The notes beneath the pieces were generated by a model. That model searched no databases. It saw only the letters and a program-made list of their open reading frames with translations, and was not told where the DNA came from. Of a DNA stretch of 64,000 bases, positions 48,219-61,859 are shown in pieces. The position numbers were made by a program, and so were the translations under genes. Position 1 is the first letter of the stretch. Each line of letters begins with the position of its first letter. Location: contig NC_060108.1 in the NCBI RefSeq assembly GCF_021155765.1, forward strand, positions 24,515,025-24,579,024, in the 5' to 3' direction. Source of the DNA: Diprion similis. Its lineage: Eukaryota > Arthropoda > Insecta > Hymenoptera > Diprionidae.

Positions 48219-51200
48219 TTGATCCCAGCCATCTATCATCATGGAGGCTAGTTAGGCGATTCTATCTTCCCGTCTTTTTCACCCGCTGGCCTCGCGCTCT
48301 TCTTTTGTTACCTTGTTTAATAACTTGTGATGAATGTACTCCATCCACCGTCCCTCCCAGCACCCTCGTGGCAAGACGACGAGGAAGACGAGGACGAGGA
48401 CCAGGACGAGGCTCCCACCGAACCAGCGGCGCCTCCGGCAGCTCGCCCGTGCTCTCCGGATGTCCCCGTGTAAATTATTATGTACATATATCTTTTATTT
48501 ATACAGGGAGAAAGAAGGAAGGACGGAGAGAAGGGAGGAAATATTACCGCATCACCTCTAGTCTCGTGTCTTACTCGAAAAGTAAAAAACACCTTCGTGT
48601 CTTCTTCTCTTGTAATTAGATTTCACCGCACCAATGCAGCAGTTATTCAAGTTAGATGCTGACTGATTGTTCGTACTCACGAACTGACAACTCCGGACTT
48701 GAGTACTTGGGCCAATTTCCCTGATGATCTAATATTATTGCGCGATAGTATAAACAGAGGTTGATTTTAGGGAAACCGCTTTTATATACCTGACCAATCA
48801 ACTGGATTCAAATCCAGCCTTTCAGACTGAAATTCACCCGAAAATGCTGTTTGAAAATAATGCAACTTTCTCGACGCGTAGTCGATCGGTATTTTCAGTT
48901 GAAACAAAACAGTCAAAGGAAGAATAAAATCCGACATTTTGATCTATGACTTTTGTAATATCATCGTTCAATATTATCTGAATCCAAATTTTTTATGCGG
49001 CAAAAAATTACTCGGCCATTTATAGTTTAGTTAAATAATGTTGAAACTTGAAATTGATCTCCACTCGTGTCTCGGCCGTCTTCACCTGATACAAACAACC
49101 TTTTTCAGTGAACCATAAAACCTCATCAGGATCGAAAATTTCAATAATCCAATTTCCGATGCGGACATGTTTCGATTTGCATTGTACGATTTTAAAATTT
49201 CAAATGTCAAGTTCCAAAAAAAAAAAGACGCGGTTAAATTTAAACCCCGTTCAACAGTTTCTGAGGAATCTTTTATGGATGAAAATGAGATGAGAAAAAA
49301 GTAAGGAAAAAATCTCGAAAATATAACTGAATAACCAATACGTGATCCGAGATACAAGGATGTCTGACTGCTGCAACGAGTCTTGCAATCTGGACGTGGA
49401 TAACGGCGACAAGGTAATTATAACTCGTTAATTCGAGCTTTTCATCTCGTCACCGCGCGGTCGGTCGGTATTTTTACTGAAACTATTTTAACGCAATCCC
49501 CGTCGGCTTTATCAAGGCAGCGAGGAGGGAGCCATGCTCGCTCGGGACTTTCTGTCTCCCTCTAATCCAATTAAAAACCCGCGAAGAAGATCGCGCGAAA
49601 CAGCCGCGGCGCATCGACCGACCGCGGCGGGAAACCCGTCACGCCGACAAATTTTAATTGATCCTATACGCGAAGCGCGACAGTCGAACTCCTATCAACG
49701 TAAGGTCACGCCTCGGTGCTTCGCTGGCAGATCCTGCAATTGGACGCATTGCATAGACATAACGGTTTATTTTGGCGGTAAAAAAAAATCATTTTGCGAT
49801 TCGGGATTTCGGTATGATGCATCTGAATTGCAACAAGCGAACGCGATTCAATTTTCAATTTGTTTGAATTTTTTTACACCATTACTGAATCGTAAACAAG
49901 AACCTCTTTGACGTAACGTGAGTTAATTTTTCAACTAATTCGAGCCGTAAATAACAAGAAATTCATTTCAATTATTTACAAATTCAAATTTTTTTTTTCT
50001 TTGATCAAAGGGAAATTCTCTGCGTCGTAACGAATTGATAAAAATTCATTCGTCACGCGATCGGTCAAATCATTCGAATTTCTTTTCAGGGCGTAGCTTA
50101 TTGATCTATGCGATTCCATCTATGTCGAAATATCGGAATTCGAATAGAATTAGAAGACCACGCGACGATCGGGAGGGATCAAAATACTCGCCATCCGCGA
50201 ATGCAAGGTTCAATATTCAAAACACGCGGAATTAATTATGTATTCAATAAATTTTAACCACATTAAAATGAATTCAAATTGCCGATCAATATTAAACGAC
50301 GTAGACTAATTGGCTCGGCAATTACGTGACGTTGATTAAACATTAGAGACGCAATTAGTTTTGCTCACCGTATCCCTCACGCATCGCCATCTACACAACG
50401 CGAAGAGAAAACGCCTCGCTTTCCAGCCAGTCTCACTGCCGGCTTTCACAAAAATCACATCGCTGGTACATCGCCGATCTGTTTTATTCATTAACGCAAG
50501 AAATAGTCAGGAAAAAAATTCAAATCGTCACGCCCGCGAATACCGATCATCGAGAACACGCGACTAATCGACTTTTGGTTCAGAACTCTGGATGTTACAG
50601 AAGTTGCTAGACTCAACAGGCTAGCTCCCAATGTTGCCTGCAGTTTTACCGTCAGTCGGTATCGCTCAGATACAAGGAATCACGGCTGTAGCTTAAGATT
50701 TTACCGTGCATTGCTACTCAACGATAGTTCAACGTGGTGAGCCAGCGGAGCGCAAATTTTATCGACCAGAACAAGTTTCCAACTGAATTTACGTTAAGTA
50801 ACATGTGTCAGGTACCATTTACCAGCGTACGGAATTTGAGAAAGCTATTCTGTCGGTTGTAAGCTTTGATATTTTCTATATTTCGGTATTGTATTATTAT
50901 TATATTTTTTCATTGCTAACAGTATGTATAAAAATATCTATCGATGATTTGAAATACCAATGAATGCAGTTGAATCGATTATCAACCGCCAGAGCCACTG
51001 CAGAAGATCCGTTTATAGACCAATTTAGACCGACTGTAGCTCTACAGCTTGCGACGGACGAAGAGCTTGCGACTAGAATAATTCGTTAAACGGTCACAGC
51101 GTTACTTGTACGTAAAACTAGCTGCATATAATACGGCGTAAAACCAAATAGATTTGTGCTGAACGGAAAATGACAGATAATTTCCGTGAAAATGGATTTT

Positions 51201-54200
51201 TTAAATTCGTAAGAACATAGCGACGGTTGTCATTGAACACAGCATCTGAAATTAACGTGGAATTCAATATTCTGCGCTGGAAGAACAAGAAAGTACGTTC
51301 CAAATGAATTTTGATTATGGAACGTTAGGTGACGCTACCAATACGGTTCTTAGATCTTACGGCCGTGATCTTGAAACGGTAAAAGAAAATTAGAATGAAT
51401 TATTTTCAGCTGATAAAAAAATTAAGTTTAATTTTCAGACAGCTGGATTTTCACAATCCATCTACGAATACGTGCGTCAAGTTTGAAGTCGCGAAAAAGC
51501 GTGTAATTCTGAGAATAAAAAAGGAGATACGTTATATGATAATTTTATGCTGCGATACCTACGCAGTGGGTAAAGCGTATAATAACTTCATTTTTTTTAT
51601 ACAGTACAGACACATTAGCATGGTAATGATCCGTAGAGAGAAGTTATTCCGCTCTCGCAAGTTTAACGACGAAACTATGATGGGAAGACGGTGTGGTATA
51701 TAGCAATCATAAGGTAATTAGACTGTGAAATTTCGATCTCGTTAATCTCGAATCGTGTATGAATTAGACCTACGGAATGCAGTGAAACATTTGCACGGAG
51801 CCATCATTTCTCTTTATTGCAAATTAGATGACGCACCTTGCACACCGCGCATTGGTTAAACAATAACAATCAAGTTTTCGCTAATATGCAGAATTCTGCT
51901 AGTGCGCTTCATCGTCTATGACTATAATAGTTATAGCGCCATTGTTCATCTGTGCAGAACAAGGCGCTGAGGTCTCCCGCAAATTGCGGCGTGTAGAATT
52001 TGCCGAGACTGGGATCATCTGCCAACAAAAACGTATTACAGATCTGCCGGAAGTATCGTCACGGCAGATGCCCTCAATTCGTGGTTTCCCTTTCGGCTTG
52101 ATCGTCCCAGATTAACCGACGCGACGGTCTTCTTCAGCTGACTTTTCCACCCACCGCGAAAGATCCTTCATACAGAAATCTCGCACAAGAAACAAAACTG
52201 CGATCCTTTTACAAATGATGACGATCGACGGGGGAAAATCTTTTTGTTCAAATCGCATTAATTTCCCGTCATCTGTGACTGAAGTAAGCAACCCAAAGCT
52301 CGTAAATAAAACTAGAATGTACTGCAAGGATCTTTGAGGACTTTCCTATCCGCTTCGATAAACCGTAGACTTCAGGACGACGAAGTCGACTGAACTATCT
52401 TACAACTAAAGAATTCTCTTTCGTAGCTGTTTAGGCATATGAAAAAGAGGACTCTTACATGGACTACTTTTCTTACTTCAAAAAACGGTCAAAACAGAAA
52501 TGGAAGAGATCAATATTTGGTAGTCAGAGGGACTACAAAATGATGGTAGAATTTGAAATTCCCTGACTTTTCCAGCTCTCCAAGAATGTCAGTTTTCCAG
52601 TCACGCTAACAATATTCCATCGATTCCCAATTATTTTATAACCTCCCAATGCTGCCTTTCCAACTGTCTTCTCATCCCAAATCAGCACAATCTCTAAAAA
52701 TCTTGCGACAGTAGATGATTCTATGAAGCGCAGTTTAAAAGTTAAGGAACATACGCGGACCACGCCGTCTTCTCGAGTAGCTGCTTCGAGAGCTCGTAAA
52801 GGATAATAAATGACAGCGATTCGATCACAGTGTCAACAGAACCAACCAACGGTGGACGACGACGGTATCGCTCCGCGTACCAAAAGGCAATGGATGGACG
52901 TCTGGCCTTAGACAAGGTCTATTCGTCTGAATTGCTTGTGCTAGTAGAAGTCTGCAGTTCATATATACACACCTCGAAGCGGACGATGCACTGTAGACAC
53001 GTGCACACATGCACACATGCATATAGACACACAGTCCGCCTGACGAGAGAAATTTCTTTCGCCCCTTTCGCCTTCGTCTTTGTCATTTCCAACCCAGCAC
53101 TCCGTCCGAGTTTCACCCTCGATGCGACATGCGCGCCGCTGCCATCCGGCTGAATGTAAACCCATCGCCGTTCGGGGCGGGATCCGAACCTTCCCCAGCA
53201 GTCACGTGGAGATCTTCAGTTCGCGCGGACCGCTGACGGAAATTCGAAATCCGAATCGTAGGCACGATTTTACGAGTGAAACGCGCGGCCCTCGATCGGT
53301 CTCCCTGCAAATCTTGGCCAATTTTATTGCCCGCCGAATTTTCCCAAGTTTTATTACTCCCAAGTGCACCGAACTCTGTCACCGATTTTTGCCAGCCGCG
53401 AAAAACTTCCAGTTCAACGTCTTGCAGCAGCTATTTCCGAACATCGGACTGCCTGTGCGCGGCTGTTAAACTTCGCCGGATGGTCGACTGCCTTCGTTAG
53501 TCAACTTCCAACTCCGATTGGACCAAAGGGCTTCCGGTGACTGGAGAGTCGGTAAATTACATCTTCACGAAACTCTTTACCTTCGATTTCTTTTTCTTCC
53601 TTTCCTTGTATACACGTTCGTTGTTTTCTTACATTTTTTGGTTGTTATTTTCTGCTTAATATACGCACTTGGAGAATCAATAACGAAACGAAACATTATC
53701 CTGCAATTTGTGTAATGCTTTCGCTTCGGAATTTCGTAGTGTTTGAAAGAGAGAGAATAATCCGGAGTCGTTTAATTACGGCGCGTAATTAAAATGCCCG
53801 TCTACTGCAGAAATCCGGTTACCTGATCTACGTATAAATATGCATTTCTTCATTTATTTCCTTTCTTGATTTCTCGCCAAAGTGAACGATTAATACCGAT
53901 TGATAGCAGGATGGATGAAACCTCGCGGGTATCGTGAATCGGCGATTCGCTAGAAGATCGGAGAAGAGAGTCATCAAACGGTTATCGCCGCACCCGTTTT
54001 GTGGCTGCATTTGTCACTGTGTATGGGTTACCCCTTTTATTTTTCATAGTCGGTTGATAACCTCCGCTGGCGAACGTTAAAACGGTTAACGCTTAGTCGT
54101 GAAACGGGAATGCGATATATTTCTGTAGGTACAACAGATCGACCCGTCGAATGCGGCATCGTTTCTCATTTTATTGCACCACCAGATCTCGCAGAGAAAT

Positions 54201-57200
54201 ACAGAGGTAGGCAATATATAATCCTAGCCTCGGCTTTTGCCAATTCCGAAATGATCTCACCGAGATAATTTTAGTTTTGCACAATCGAGTCAATTCGATA
54301 AGGAGATATGCAAACGACCCAGTCAGAGTTTACACAACTCTGATTTCATTCACCCTTGTACGTGCACACAAATCCACTCCAAATTATCTTTCGAATATTG
54401 TTCAGATGCGGCCCCCTTCTGTTCGCAATTAACAAAGTTACGTAGTCGGTGGGACGTATTTCTGCAAGCTCCGCTCGAATTCTCGGCCTAAGGTAAATAC
54501 GATTGCGTGAATGGAGATTCGCCACGCCAATATAAACGTGCCAACCGTAAATCCAGATGCTGCTCAAGTTCGACGGTCGAAGTTTCTCAACTTCGGTACA
54601 AAACCGACCGCGACGAATTTACAATACCATAACCTGTCCATCGACATTCTCTCCAGGGTGAAATTTTTCACCCTTGCGGATATTAAATTCAGCCAGATTC
54701 GACTACTGCGAATTTAATACCGCTACATTGAATACAAATCACGTTACGCTTAGCTGCTTTTATAGTATACGTGGAACATATGTTGCAAGGTCGACTTAAA
54801 CTCGGTAATCGCGAAGCTGCCTGTCGGCTGCTTGCAGCTCTTGAACAGCGGCCAATAAGTCAAGCGTATTTCGGTACAAAGTGCCGATAAATACGAAGCC
54901 GATTAATCATCAAGTGCACGTGAAAGTTGGAGGGTTAATTTTCAACAACGCCAATTCACAAGCGTTTTGCATCTTCTTCCGAACATTCGCTTCCTGGTGC
55001 GTTTACCTTGAAGATTTCAGGTAAGTTTCTGCCGAAGGTGGAACTTGATCTCAAAAAATGGGTAAAAATTATGTAGGTATAATTGACGAATTCAAGTTTC
55101 CATCGATTCACCGTGGAGCGTTTATTTCATGCTAAACCCTCAATTAAAGCCTCTCGTATAGGTACAAGTCACGTGATCGTTAAGCCCCAGGAAGTCAAAC
55201 ACCGCGACGAAACACGAGCGCATGAGCCTTCGTTTTCTAAATATTTTCACAAGGTACATAATCGGCCGTGTGCAACGGTGGTGAAAAAGCTTTTCCGCCG
55301 AACAACGGATCGTCTGTTTCGATTCGACTCTCCTTAATTTAAACCACCGCGGTACCTTAAAACCCGCGCATTTATGCCGCGCTCCTCGTTCGTTCCGAAA
55401 CGCTCTCGTCTTGCCAGCGGCTTTACCCACTATCTGGTGTATGTGGTGCGGTCTATTCTCGGCTATGTAATTCTTGAACATGGTTCAAAAAACGACCCAC
55501 TATTCGGATACATACCGGCGTAGACGTCAAGGTTTTTGTACCACGCTTTGATTATTCACACGTCACGTCTGACCCGGTCAAACTGTTAAACGTTTTAGAG
55601 TGCTGCCTGCACCAATCCAGGCTAAATAGAAACTAGACTTTCCTATACTTATACCTTTGCATCGGGTTTGAGTATTTCCACTCTGCATTTTTTACTTCAC
55701 CCTGGGAAGGTGATCCCATCTTGCCGAAGCTCGCATCGTTTGGTTCCATTTTTCCAATCAACTCGTCGAATCTTATGGAAGAATTTATCAGCTACCAAAT
55801 ATATAGACGAGCAAAAACCGTTTCGTCAAAAGCTTAAGTTCATTTGATACTGTGGTCTCACATTTATTCGCTCAAATACGTTTTGCTAATATAGAAGACC
55901 GTTTTGGGATTTCATTCATTTTAAAACAAGCCAAGTATAAAATAAAATTTTTCCAACCTTACCAAGTATGGCGATAAAAAATGGTGGAAGAAATTTGATT
56001 TTGACTGAAAATAATGTTGAAATATTGAAAAAGACCTTCGAGACAATGGCGCCGATGAAGAAGACCTGAATCTGACGGATTCGAGAGATATCGGAGACAC
56101 GTTACGAGGTCTCATGACAAATATACGCGGAGATATATCATCGAGACTAGCTTGCATGCAGAAAGTCGACGCCGCGAATAGCGATAAGTAAACACAATAC
56201 AGCTTTTCGGATGATTAAATTCTTTCCCCAAGGGAGATCGTTGTTCGGGGTGGGAATTTGTTTTGCGTCGCAATCTTCGCGTCCGCGTCGTCAGAGCGAA
56301 TCTCGCCTCCCGGACCTGGCTCAAATTATATTTCAGTTAATCAACTCGGGCCGCCATTTTTGATTCTGTATTGTTTCGGCAAAATCGCGAGTCTTGTTAT
56401 TCCATCCGACAGTCGCCGCGAATCCCGCGGCTCGTAGGTTTAGATTATATATACGGATTAGCTATTTGAAGCTTTTTTCCTCTCTCTCTTCCCTTCATTC
56501 TCCTCCGAGCTGAGCGGAGATACGGCTGCAGGGTAATCGGGGGTGAAAATGCCTAATTGTAGAGTTTCCCTTATCAAAATTATACCCACCTCTGTTCTTC
56601 CCCTTAACTCGACTCCCTAGGGAGAAGATAGGACTTTCTTTAACCTGGCTTACCAAGTCGAATAAGCGAGGCAGCAAACCGAATTACTCCTCGCAAGCTC
56701 AACAATAGCCACCATTGTTGCAGCTAATTTTGTTTTTGCTCCGTGTATTTGTGCGTTCACGAAGTCGCAAGAGACCGATTCTGGTAGATTATACGTACTC
56801 AACGTTCAGTTTCCGGTGGAGCCAAATTCTCGTTTCGACGCCCTGCATTTGGGACTTCTTAATTCGAAAAAAAGGCGGATTCTCGTGTATTGGATAAGCA
56901 CGTCGTTACCAAAGCAAAAAATCCGTCGCGAAGAGAATAAACAAGCGCACTGATATTACATCCGACATACCAAATAGGAGGCAAGGGATAAGGGTTCTAC
57001 CCTTTTAACTTTGAGGATATGTTCCGTTGGTCTGGCCGAACCAGGGCTGAGTGGTCGATGCGAAATACTAGCTTATGCATTATGCTACATCCACTGATCG
57101 ATATTCCATCGATCGGCTAAAAATAATGAACGCTAAACTTCGCCGGGACTTGATTCAGCCAGTACTGCCGTGTACTTATATCCGGCGAAGAACACATATT

Positions 57201-60200
57201 AGTTTTCGCTACTCCTTAATTTGTAGGATCGAGGCAGTACATAATTTAATAGACGGAGTGCCATCTCGTCGGCGTGGCCGCAAAACCGCGGGTTGAAAAC
57301 GAAAATTAAGAGGAAAAAATCAGAGACTCAGAGAGCTTGCATATACATATACGAGTACGAGCTTGCCGAGCTTTTTCTGTATCAAAGGGTCACGTGTGAG
57401 CTATACAAAAAGGCAGAGAAAAACCGCCTACCCATCTCTCACATCTCGCACGCGTTATATACGTGTACTAATTCACACGCGATCTATCCGTTGATCAAAG
57501 ATCGCGATAAAAGAGAGCGGAGATAATTTTTTTCAGGGGTAGGTAATCCCGCGAGCGTATTCAACGTCCATCGCTCTTTCCGTCGGGAAAAATCCCGCCG
57601 GGAACGAGGGAAGATTCTTCAGAGCTACGCGTGAGTATGCGTGCGTGTATGCGAGATGCCGAGGATCGAGGGAAGGCCGGAATTCGCATTACCGAGTGCA
57701 TTTTGTCCCCGAGAAAAGCTTTGCCGGCGCGGAAATTGAAGGCCGACCCGAAAGCCTATCTCGGTACGTGTAATAAATGAGACATCTCGTCACCTTCCGG
57801 CCTTCGTCCACTTTATACTTTTCCAAGGCGAGGATGAGGAGCGCCAACTTTCTCGAGTGGAAAAAAGAAAACAGGCTTTTTTCCGCCGAAGAGGATCCCT
57901 GACGATGGCGGGCGAGTCGCTCTCAAAAAAGCTGAAACCCCTTCTCAGCGACGATGCTTGCTTGCCTACACACGAAAGCCTTCGCTGGTCCGGGACTTCC
58001 GGTTAATCGAGACACCTGCCACGCCCCTTAAACCTGTCGGGGTGCTGATCCGATTAAAAGTTTGATCGGATTAGTAGACGCGGCGATCGGCGAAGCGCGA
58101 GGGTAAAATCTGTGTTTCGGGAAACTGTGCTGCAGAAGGGAATTACAACGCGAAGTTGCCAGTTTGACAATGCGGGGGAGAAAGGGTTCGATGTTATTCC
58201 TGACCGAAAATTTTGACCCGGCTGTTTTTTGCCTGATGGGAAATTTCGACAAAAACATTTCGACTCAGTTTCGCACATACTTTGTTCAGCCAATTTCTGC
58301 AACGAGTTGTAGTATGAATTCTTGTACGAGTTGCGACATATATAGGTACGTACGAAAATGACACGCGAAACAAATTCAAAGATTCTATTTTTTCCCCCGT
58401 ATTATAGGGAAACGTGAGCTCTGGGCGAATAGAGAAGAATAATGAGGTGGGAGATTCTGTCTGTCAAAATAAATGAAACAGATTTGAAAAGAATAATAAA
58501 CTAGACGGTCGGGATTATTTTCTCATTTTATACCCTTTCTTCACTGTATCAACGCGCGATGTTTTATTATACTAACTAAATCAGCTGTGGTATTTCCGAA
58601 AATACCGTCGACTGAGAAGTTCTCCATTCACAAATGTAACGGAAATTCAACCTTAATATAATTTTTTGCTCGATAGAGCCCCTCACGCTTGACTGAAAGG
58701 GAATTTTCAATACCGTCGCGTCGAGGTCAAAGGTAAAGCTGGTATAGAACGTACAGTTGAACATAAAATCCGAATCGGAAGTCGATGAGGCCGAATGATG
58801 AGTTTGCGTCAGATTCGCGTGCTTTTGCAGCAACAACGAGTGTCGATAAAGCCAAATAAAAAGCGTCCGATGGCCCATCACGCAGCAGCGAAACCATCGA
58901 AAGCATCATCCATTGGTTTGAGGGTCAAAAAGGAATTTTATATCGGGCAAAAGCGAGATTCGAGGCGAGTATAAAGAAACAAACACAATTACGTCTATAT
59001 TTAAACAAAAAAACGTTACAAATAATAGTTGAATCACTTAGTTGCTGGGCAAGCGACTATCGTTGTAAAAAAACTTTAGAACATCCATATTTCTTGAATA
59101 TACAATTTTTCCACGTATTTTCTGTATTTTGCTGTATTTCCTTTATCATCGGACAACCCGTTTAGTTTCTTGTAACCCAAGTTACAATGCCTAAATTCAG
59201 TTGGCGGAGAACCGCTAAGTGTCTGCAAACAGAGCAGAGTTTGCTCTTGAACCACGTGCAAGCGCAGCTTACAGGTTCACTTTGCGGATAGTAAGTGCAT
59301 TCCAAGCGTCTACAGACAACGCCGCAGTTAACGCAGAGTGGAAAACGGAGGACACACATAGCTAGGCCTGGACTGATCAATTTGCCATTCCCTATTCCAC
59401 GCCTCTGATCCCGCTAACATAATCCACCTGGGATATTCTCCACTCTCGATTACATGCTGCCTGGATGCTCACCAGTCGTGTACACACGTGTATAGATATG
59501 TGCTGAAATACCATCGAGAAATAATCGAATCCCGCAGCTGATTAGTCGAGGTCACCGACACACTTGCGATTTCGTTGGGTTACTCGATGAAATTAAACAG
59601 AGCGAAAGGTACGAAAATATCTGGCTTTTTCGGGTATTTCTCTTTCGCGGAAAGCGAAAAACGGCGTTATCATAACCGAGGATCGTCCTTGTGGTCAAGT
59701 GAGTGAAAAACTTTACCGAAATTCTGTATAAAATCAGTCTTCTTAAGGAGTTCCATCGTGGTTCGAATCAACTCTGGAAACACTGTTATTTCAATTTGTA
59801 TCATTCGCCACCATATTTATAATTCAAACGACAGATTGGGGGCTTCGAAAAATGAGACCCAACCTCTTTATTAAAAGCTCGAATTTTTAACATGCCGCAA
59901 TAGCCGTTAATCGTACAGTCAAATCTAATTACATTCAGCATAAAGAGAATATATCCCCGAGTAAATAAGTGATGTAATTATAGTACAGAACCGAGATTGT
60001 ATTTTCGTCTAGTTTCTATTTACTGACATTTCTTGTTTAAGAAATTCACTGTTCAATTATGGATGCAATAACATCGGCACACGAACCATTATTACCATTC
60101 GTAGTTAAATTTATAATTAAACAAGATATCGCTGGTTCCTCAAGGTGCCAATGACCCTTTTTGCCCAGCAACCATCGATCACTGTGGATTTTCTTCCGTG

Positions 60201-61443
60201 AAAACACAGGATGAATCTTGGGCAGGCAGGTCTTGAATAAACCGCGCTGATTCGTGATCTCTGATCGTGCGGACGGCGAAATTACACACAATCATCGACC
60301 GAGCAAACCGCTGAGCCAGCCAAGATTCGGATCTTCGGATAAGGCAGATCCGCTGACACGTTTCGCGCCGGGTATACTAGGTGTAAAAAGTTTCTTTACT
60401 GGATCGTAAACCGACTTACTTATAACAGCTGTATGCAAAGTTATTATACATAATAAATATTCGCTGGGCACTTTGTCTAATATAAGCTCCGTATACAGGC
60501 GAACTTTTCCACGTACCGTAATAATACTGATTCGTTATCATCTCGCCGAGAAACTTCACCTCCACGCTTCGCAGGTGTTAAATAATCGAAGTGAATGATG
60601 AATGAATAGCTCTTTGGCCTAGTATTTTTTCTTCTTCGATATACTTTAACAAGTATGAACACGAGATATATCTGGAAAGTTTTGACAATATCAAAGTTTC
60701 CCTGACAAAAATTTTCAGCAATAAATATAAATATGACCGGTTAAATAAAAAAAAATCTGAAACAATTCATGGTACTAGGTATCTCAGAATTGGGACAATT
60801 GCATAAAAAATTTTAAACCAAATCAAAAATGTTAAAAATCAGACGTTGGTCGAGTTTGCACGGAATTCCGATCAAAAAGAATGCTCAGGAAATACAAGAA
60901 TTATATCCGTCTTCTGATTATTTCAGGACAAAATCACTGAAGATAATATCAATCTTTTCTTAATTTCTTGTCTCTATTGTCGTCAGTTTTTTCCCCTACT
61001 TGTACCCATTAAAGACATTCGCTAATTAGTGAATAAAACACACGTGTTGTTGCCGAGGATGTTGAGTAGACACGAAAGTGGTAAACAACATGTTGCATAA
61101 GCTCAGGTAACGTAACCGCGAGCTTATAACAATCGGAAAAGATTACACGTATGTAACGGCAGTAAATCTGCATCATACAGGAGGTATAACGTTGCAATGA
61201 TATCCATACGTAACTGAATCCTCGTAACCGCTCGGTGCGGGATGAATATGACAACCGAAAGAAACGAAAACACCGTGTAAAAACCGAGGGTGCATTCGCA
61301 GCTGGCTTTTGCGGGTGAAATTTTCCCAGAGCAAATATGCACGTGCTCAGGTAATCCTCAAAGAATTCATCACGCGCAGGTTTTGCAAGTCAAATAAAAA
61401 TCCCATACATCACCACCGTCCGCATGTTTTTGAATATAAACAC

Positions 61444-61859
61444 TAAAGTGGCGCAAAAAAACTGACTGTTTTTTTTTTTTTTTTTTTTTTGAGTTCCGTG
61501 TGACGAAATGTTAGTTTTTTATGTTTTAAGAGCCCACTCCAAAGGACAGCTCAAAAAAAAAAAAAATTTAAGAGGTCACTCCAAATTTTTAAAAATGTCA
61601 AAATTCGTCAGAAGATTAAATTAAAAAAATTGTATTTTCAGTATTTTGTTTGATTTTTAATTCATGTCCTGGTGTATTGTTATCGATACTTTCTTACTAA
61701 ATTAACGAAAAAAAAATTTATGAAATTTTAAAATGAATATTAAAAGGTCGCTCGAAAAGATCTAAAGAAATGCACCAAAAAATTGAAAAAAAATTATGAG
61801 CGACCTTTCAAAATTCAAATTTTGAACTGAAACTTTCGGAAACTTATTTTTTTTTTTTT
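61444..61859. mobile_element. Truncated, inverted copy of the intron 1 foldback element
   Basis: It starts TAAAGTGGCGCAAAAAAA (two changes from copy 1) and follows the reverse complement of about 13408-13815, including CCACTCCAAAGGACAGCTC, AAAGGTCGCTC and CTTTCGGAAACTTATT. It stops abruptly at a T run near 61859, where copy 1 would continue into its other arm. It has no matching right terminal repeat and I see no target duplication. About one third of the element, including the whole second inverted repeat, is missing. Confidence 0.85.

Larger units (their letters stand above)
45001..61443. other. Gene-poor downstream region
   Basis: No exon recognised on either strand. Apart from the low-complexity tracts listed separately, the sequence is ordinary, with short open frames lacking domains, start context and plausible splice chains. 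I saw no tRNA-like A and B boxes in correct spacing. Confidence 0.55.

Noticed and set aside
54247..54275. Minus-strand TGAGATCATTT resembling the start of the bantam microRNA
   Set aside because: Only the first 11 bases match and no arm of proper length pairs with it at a normal loop distance. A similar word at 47523 also lacks a hairpin.
54447..54460. TCGGTGGGAC resembling the start of miR-278
   Set aside because: The match stops after ten bases and no complementary arm lies nearby.
59757..59770. GGTTCGAATC resembling a tRNA B box
   Set aside because: There is no A box at the right distance and no acceptor stem or anticodon arm can be drawn.
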